A DNA stretch of 63,227 nt, from contig NZ_CAKZTI010000039.1 in assembly GCF_937921625.1 (NCBI RefSeq), forward strand, positions 1 to 63,227, in the 5' to 3' direction. The stretch is from an uncultured Campylobacter sp. (GTDB taxonomy: Bacteria > Campylobacterota > Campylobacteria > Campylobacterales > Campylobacteraceae). The translations under genes were made by a program, and so were the position numbers. This document shows positions 61,223 to 63,227 of the stretch, piece after piece (position 1 is the first letter of the stretch; each line of letters starts with the position of its first letter). The notes under the pieces were generated by a model. That model saw nothing but the letters and a program-made list of their open reading frames with translations, searched no databases and was not told the origin of the DNA.

Positions 61223-61782
61223 CTAAGAGCCTTTAAAATTTCGTTTATGCTCTCATTAAGCGCTAAATTTAGGGCATTATAAATGCTTTGCGAGCTAGGA
61301 TCAGGCACGAAAACGCGCTTAGTGACGATACCGGATTTTATGCTTTCTAAAGAATTTAAAATTTCATATCCCATCGTGACGGTTGCTTGATCGTTATTGA
61401 CCTGAAGCGCTACGATACTGGTTTTTAGGCGCAAATCCCGCTCTTTTGGCACGAAGATCGGATTTAGCGAGCAGGTGGAAAATGCCGCATCTAGCAGCGC
61501 TTTATATACCATTTCGCTAGGCATCGTGATAAATTTGGCGTCGCTTGCGAACCGCGTTCGGTTTCTAAAATCCACTATTAAAATATCCCGCCTATCTACA
61601 AGATCGGTCGCCGTGATGGTGTCGATAAAGATATTTTTGCGCGTACCGCTAGGATTTACGCAACGCTTTTGATCATAACGCAGCTCGTAGTAGGTGTATG
61701 GCTTAGCCTGCTTGGCTAAGCAGCCTCCTAAAAATATCGCCGCCAGCGTCGCAGCAAGCGTAAACTTTATAAAATTTTTCAT
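61219..61782 (-). CDS. ABC-transport auxiliary lipoprotein
   Basis: This 187-residue protein has a signal and lipobox (FLGGCLAKQ, Cys21) and the fold pattern of the ABC-type auxiliary component family that partners MCE/Mla systems (YYELRYD; RDILIVDFRNRTRFASDAKFITMP; VALQVNNDQATVTMGYEIL). It lies 2 bp after the MlaD-like gene, so the pair probably serves phospholipid transport across the periplasm. The exact partner ATPase and permease are not in view. Confidence 0.8.
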   Translation of the reverse strand: MKNFIKFTLAATLAAIFLGGCLAKQAKPYTYYELRYDQKRCVNPSGTRKNIFIDTITATDLVDRRDILIVDFRNRTRFASDAKFITMPSEMVYKALLDAAFSTCSLNPIFVPKERDLRLKTSIVALQVNNDQATVTMGYEILNSLESIKSGIVTKRVFVPDPSSQSIYNALNLALNESINEILKALR

Positions 61783-61784
61783 CT

Positions 61785-62714
61785 TTATTCCTTTTTATCG
61801 TCGCGATCCGCGCCTTTAGAAGTGTCTTTGAAAAAGAAATCATAAGGATTGTCCTCTAGCCTAAACATCGCGCCTTGGAATTCTCTAAGCGATTTTTTTA
61901 GCTCACCAAGAGTGTTTTTTGCCTCCTCAAGTGTAGGATCCAAGATCGCTTTTAGATTGTACTCGCCGCGATCGATACGCTTAGTGATGATACCTGCGGT
62001 TTTATCCAGTGAATTCGATAGATTGGCAGCACTCACGGCAAAGGCGTTTAGATTATCTAGCAGCGCGTCTAGCTCCTTCTCGCGCTCGTTTAAATTTGCT
62101 ATGAGAGTATTTACGTTAGCAAGAAGCGCGTCTAAGCTTTGGAATTTTTTCTCATCACTTAGCTCAGCGCTAAATTTATCCATCGAAGATAGAATTCTAT
62201 CCACTTTATCGGTATTTTGTTTAGACAACAGCCCGTTAATCTTAAAGATCATCTCACTCACGCTATCGGTGATAACTTCGGCTTTGGAGCCGATTTTATC
62301 AAGAAGCGTTTTATCCAGCGCAATTATCGGCTTTTTATCATTCGGCGGAAAAAGCTTACCGCTTCCTTTCGTGATATTTATAAACGCGATTCCGCTTATG
62401 CCTTGAGATTCTACCTTAGCGACACTATCTTGCGAGATCGGCAGTTTGCTTTTTACCGAAATTTCAATCTCAATAATCGCATTTTCGATATCGGCAAAGT
62501 CGATGCTTTTGATGATGCCCGCATTTACGCCGATAAATTTAACTTCGGAATTCTCCTTAATGCCTACGGGAAGCTCTTTTGTGTGGATATAGTAGGAGCG
62601 GTAGCTCTCGCTGCGATCAGTCTTTGTAAGCATCCACCACATAAATGCCGTAAGAGCCGCGACGCAGATCATAACAAATGCGCCTACTATCGTGTATGAA
62701 GTTCTATTTTCCAA
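61785..62714 (-). CDS. MlaD-like MCE-domain protein
   Basis: This 309-residue protein has one N-terminal membrane helix (IVGAFVMICVAALTAFMWWML), an MCE domain (about 35-115: KELPVGIKENSEVKFIGVNAGIIKSI; VESQGISGIAFINI), and long coiled-coil-like helices behind it. MlaD proteins form hexamers that bind phospholipids for the ABC transporter. The start is TTG at 62714 with AGGAG upstream. MlaE and MlaF genes are not in the window, and upstream is non-coding, so it starts its operon here. Confidence 0.88.
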   Translation of the reverse strand: MENRTSYTIVGAFVMICVAALTAFMWWMLTKTDRSESYRSYYIHTKELPVGIKENSEVKFIGVNAGIIKSIDFADIENAIIEIEISVKSKLPISQDSVAKVESQGISGIAFINITKGSGKLFPPNDKKPIIALDKTLLDKIGSKAEVITDSVSEMIFKINGLLSKQNTDKVDRILSSMDKFSAELSDEKKFQSLDALLANVNTLIANLNEREKELDALLDNLNAFAVSAANLSNSLDKTAGIITKRIDRGEYNLKAILDPTLEEAKNTLGELKKSLREFQGAMFRLEDNPYDFFFKDTSKGADRDDKKE

Positions 62715-63227
62715 TCTTTTCTCCTAATTTCAGAGCGTAAAATTTAAGCCCTGCGATATGCCTTAAAATAGCCATTTGGGCTTAAATTTTAAAACTTAGC
62801 ACTTTCTCAAATAGTCGCAAAATTTGCAGAATCATCTGAGTTTAAATTTTAAAGCTTAGCGTGCATTTTGAAATTTCAAAATATCGCCGCGCCGTATTTT
62901 AGCGTAAAATTTTACCGCCCCGATTTAAATTTAACGCCGCTTGCTCGTCAAAATTTTAAAATTTAAAAGCGCTATCCAATAAATGCGCCCTTAAATACGA
63001 CCCGCCTAAATTTTAAAATTTCGATTGAGCCGCTAAGGCCTAAATTTTAAAATTTTATGCCTTATCGTTCGGTAAAATTTCACGACGAGGACTTGCTTTG
63101 GAATTTTGCGGTCAAATTTGAAATAAAATTTATTAAATTTAACCAGCAAAGCTTTGTTTAAAAATAAAATCTCGCCGCTTCTAACGCGTAGTGATCTAGG
63201 CGGGGTTTGGGCGGTAGACCTGCTTGC
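62715..63227. other. Non-coding right end of the window
   Basis: About 510 bp consisting largely of AAATTTTAAAATTT-type palindromic tracts, with no gene or RNA that I can support. The promoter of the MlaD-like gene should lie close to 62715-62800. Confidence 0.3.

Overview
The window looks like a chromosome segment of a Campylobacter species. The clues are a HydABCDE-type uptake hydrogenase with its Hyp machinery and NikR, a Tat-exported MfrABE fumarate reductase, a murF-hydrolase-ddl-ruvA order like that of C. jejuni, a poly-G tract in a surface-modification gene, and AAATTTTAAAATTT-type sequence in most intergenic gaps. The fairly high GC for the genus suggests something like C. gracilis. 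That species guess comes from memory and is not a database result.

Layout. 0.1-3.7 kb: a membrane protein, then an MBOAT O-acyltransferase with a G8 tract and an SGNH/AlgX-like partner. 4.3-6.4 kb: an AT-rich, plasmid-like integrated element of about 2.04 kb. 6.7-23.5 kb: the nickel hydrogenase locus, made of hypBCDEA, nikR and hydABCDE-hypF. 24-28.7 kb: mfrABE with a divergent LysR regulator. 28.9-34.4 kb: a phosphoethanolamine transferase divergent from a PepSY protein, a Cys-rich membrane protein and a two-component system. 34.9-39.6 kb: an EFR1 ferredoxin-flavodoxin and two tandem Tat-exported fumarate-reductase-like flavoproteins. 39.9-48.7 kb: an alpha-2-macroglobulin and PBP1C pair. 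48.8-55.8 kb: a UvrD-like helicase, upp, a BON lipoprotein, an SDR, a PPOX-like protein and an AlkD-like protein. 56-62.7 kb: murF, hydrolase, Phd-like protein, ddl, ruvA, auxiliary lipoprotein and MlaD.

The most interesting object is the element at 4320-6375. It is bounded by a 16-bp direct repeat, AAACTATAATTTTCAA. The left copy sits in a dif/XerH-like dyad (TGAAAA, 6-bp centre, TTTTCA). The repeat lies inside the coding frame of a replication-initiation gene. The left end encodes the N-terminal 50 residues of Rep and the right end encodes the rest. Joining the two repeats, as in an excised circle, would make one open frame of about 367 residues behind a ribbon-helix-helix gene with its own ribosome binding site. 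The circle would also carry a perfect operator-like palindrome, two iteron-like repeats and a large hairpin. Integration would therefore split and silence rep, and excision would restore it.

A second theme is intragenic expansion. Long hydrophilic repeat-rich segments interrupt otherwise conserved enzymes: HypF is about twice normal length, and HydD, HypA, PBP1C, MurF and a histidine kinase N-terminus are also affected. Several segments follow a 15-bp, 5-residue periodicity translated as Gln-Asn-(Ser/Phe/Leu)-x-x, always in the same strand and phase.

The genes point to an anaerobic or microaerobic H2-oxidising, fumarate-respiring lifestyle. HydABC would feed electrons to the quinone pool, MfrABE and possibly the two flavoproteins would act as periplasmic terminal reductases, and NikR and the Hyp proteins would supply and control nickel for the hydrogenase.
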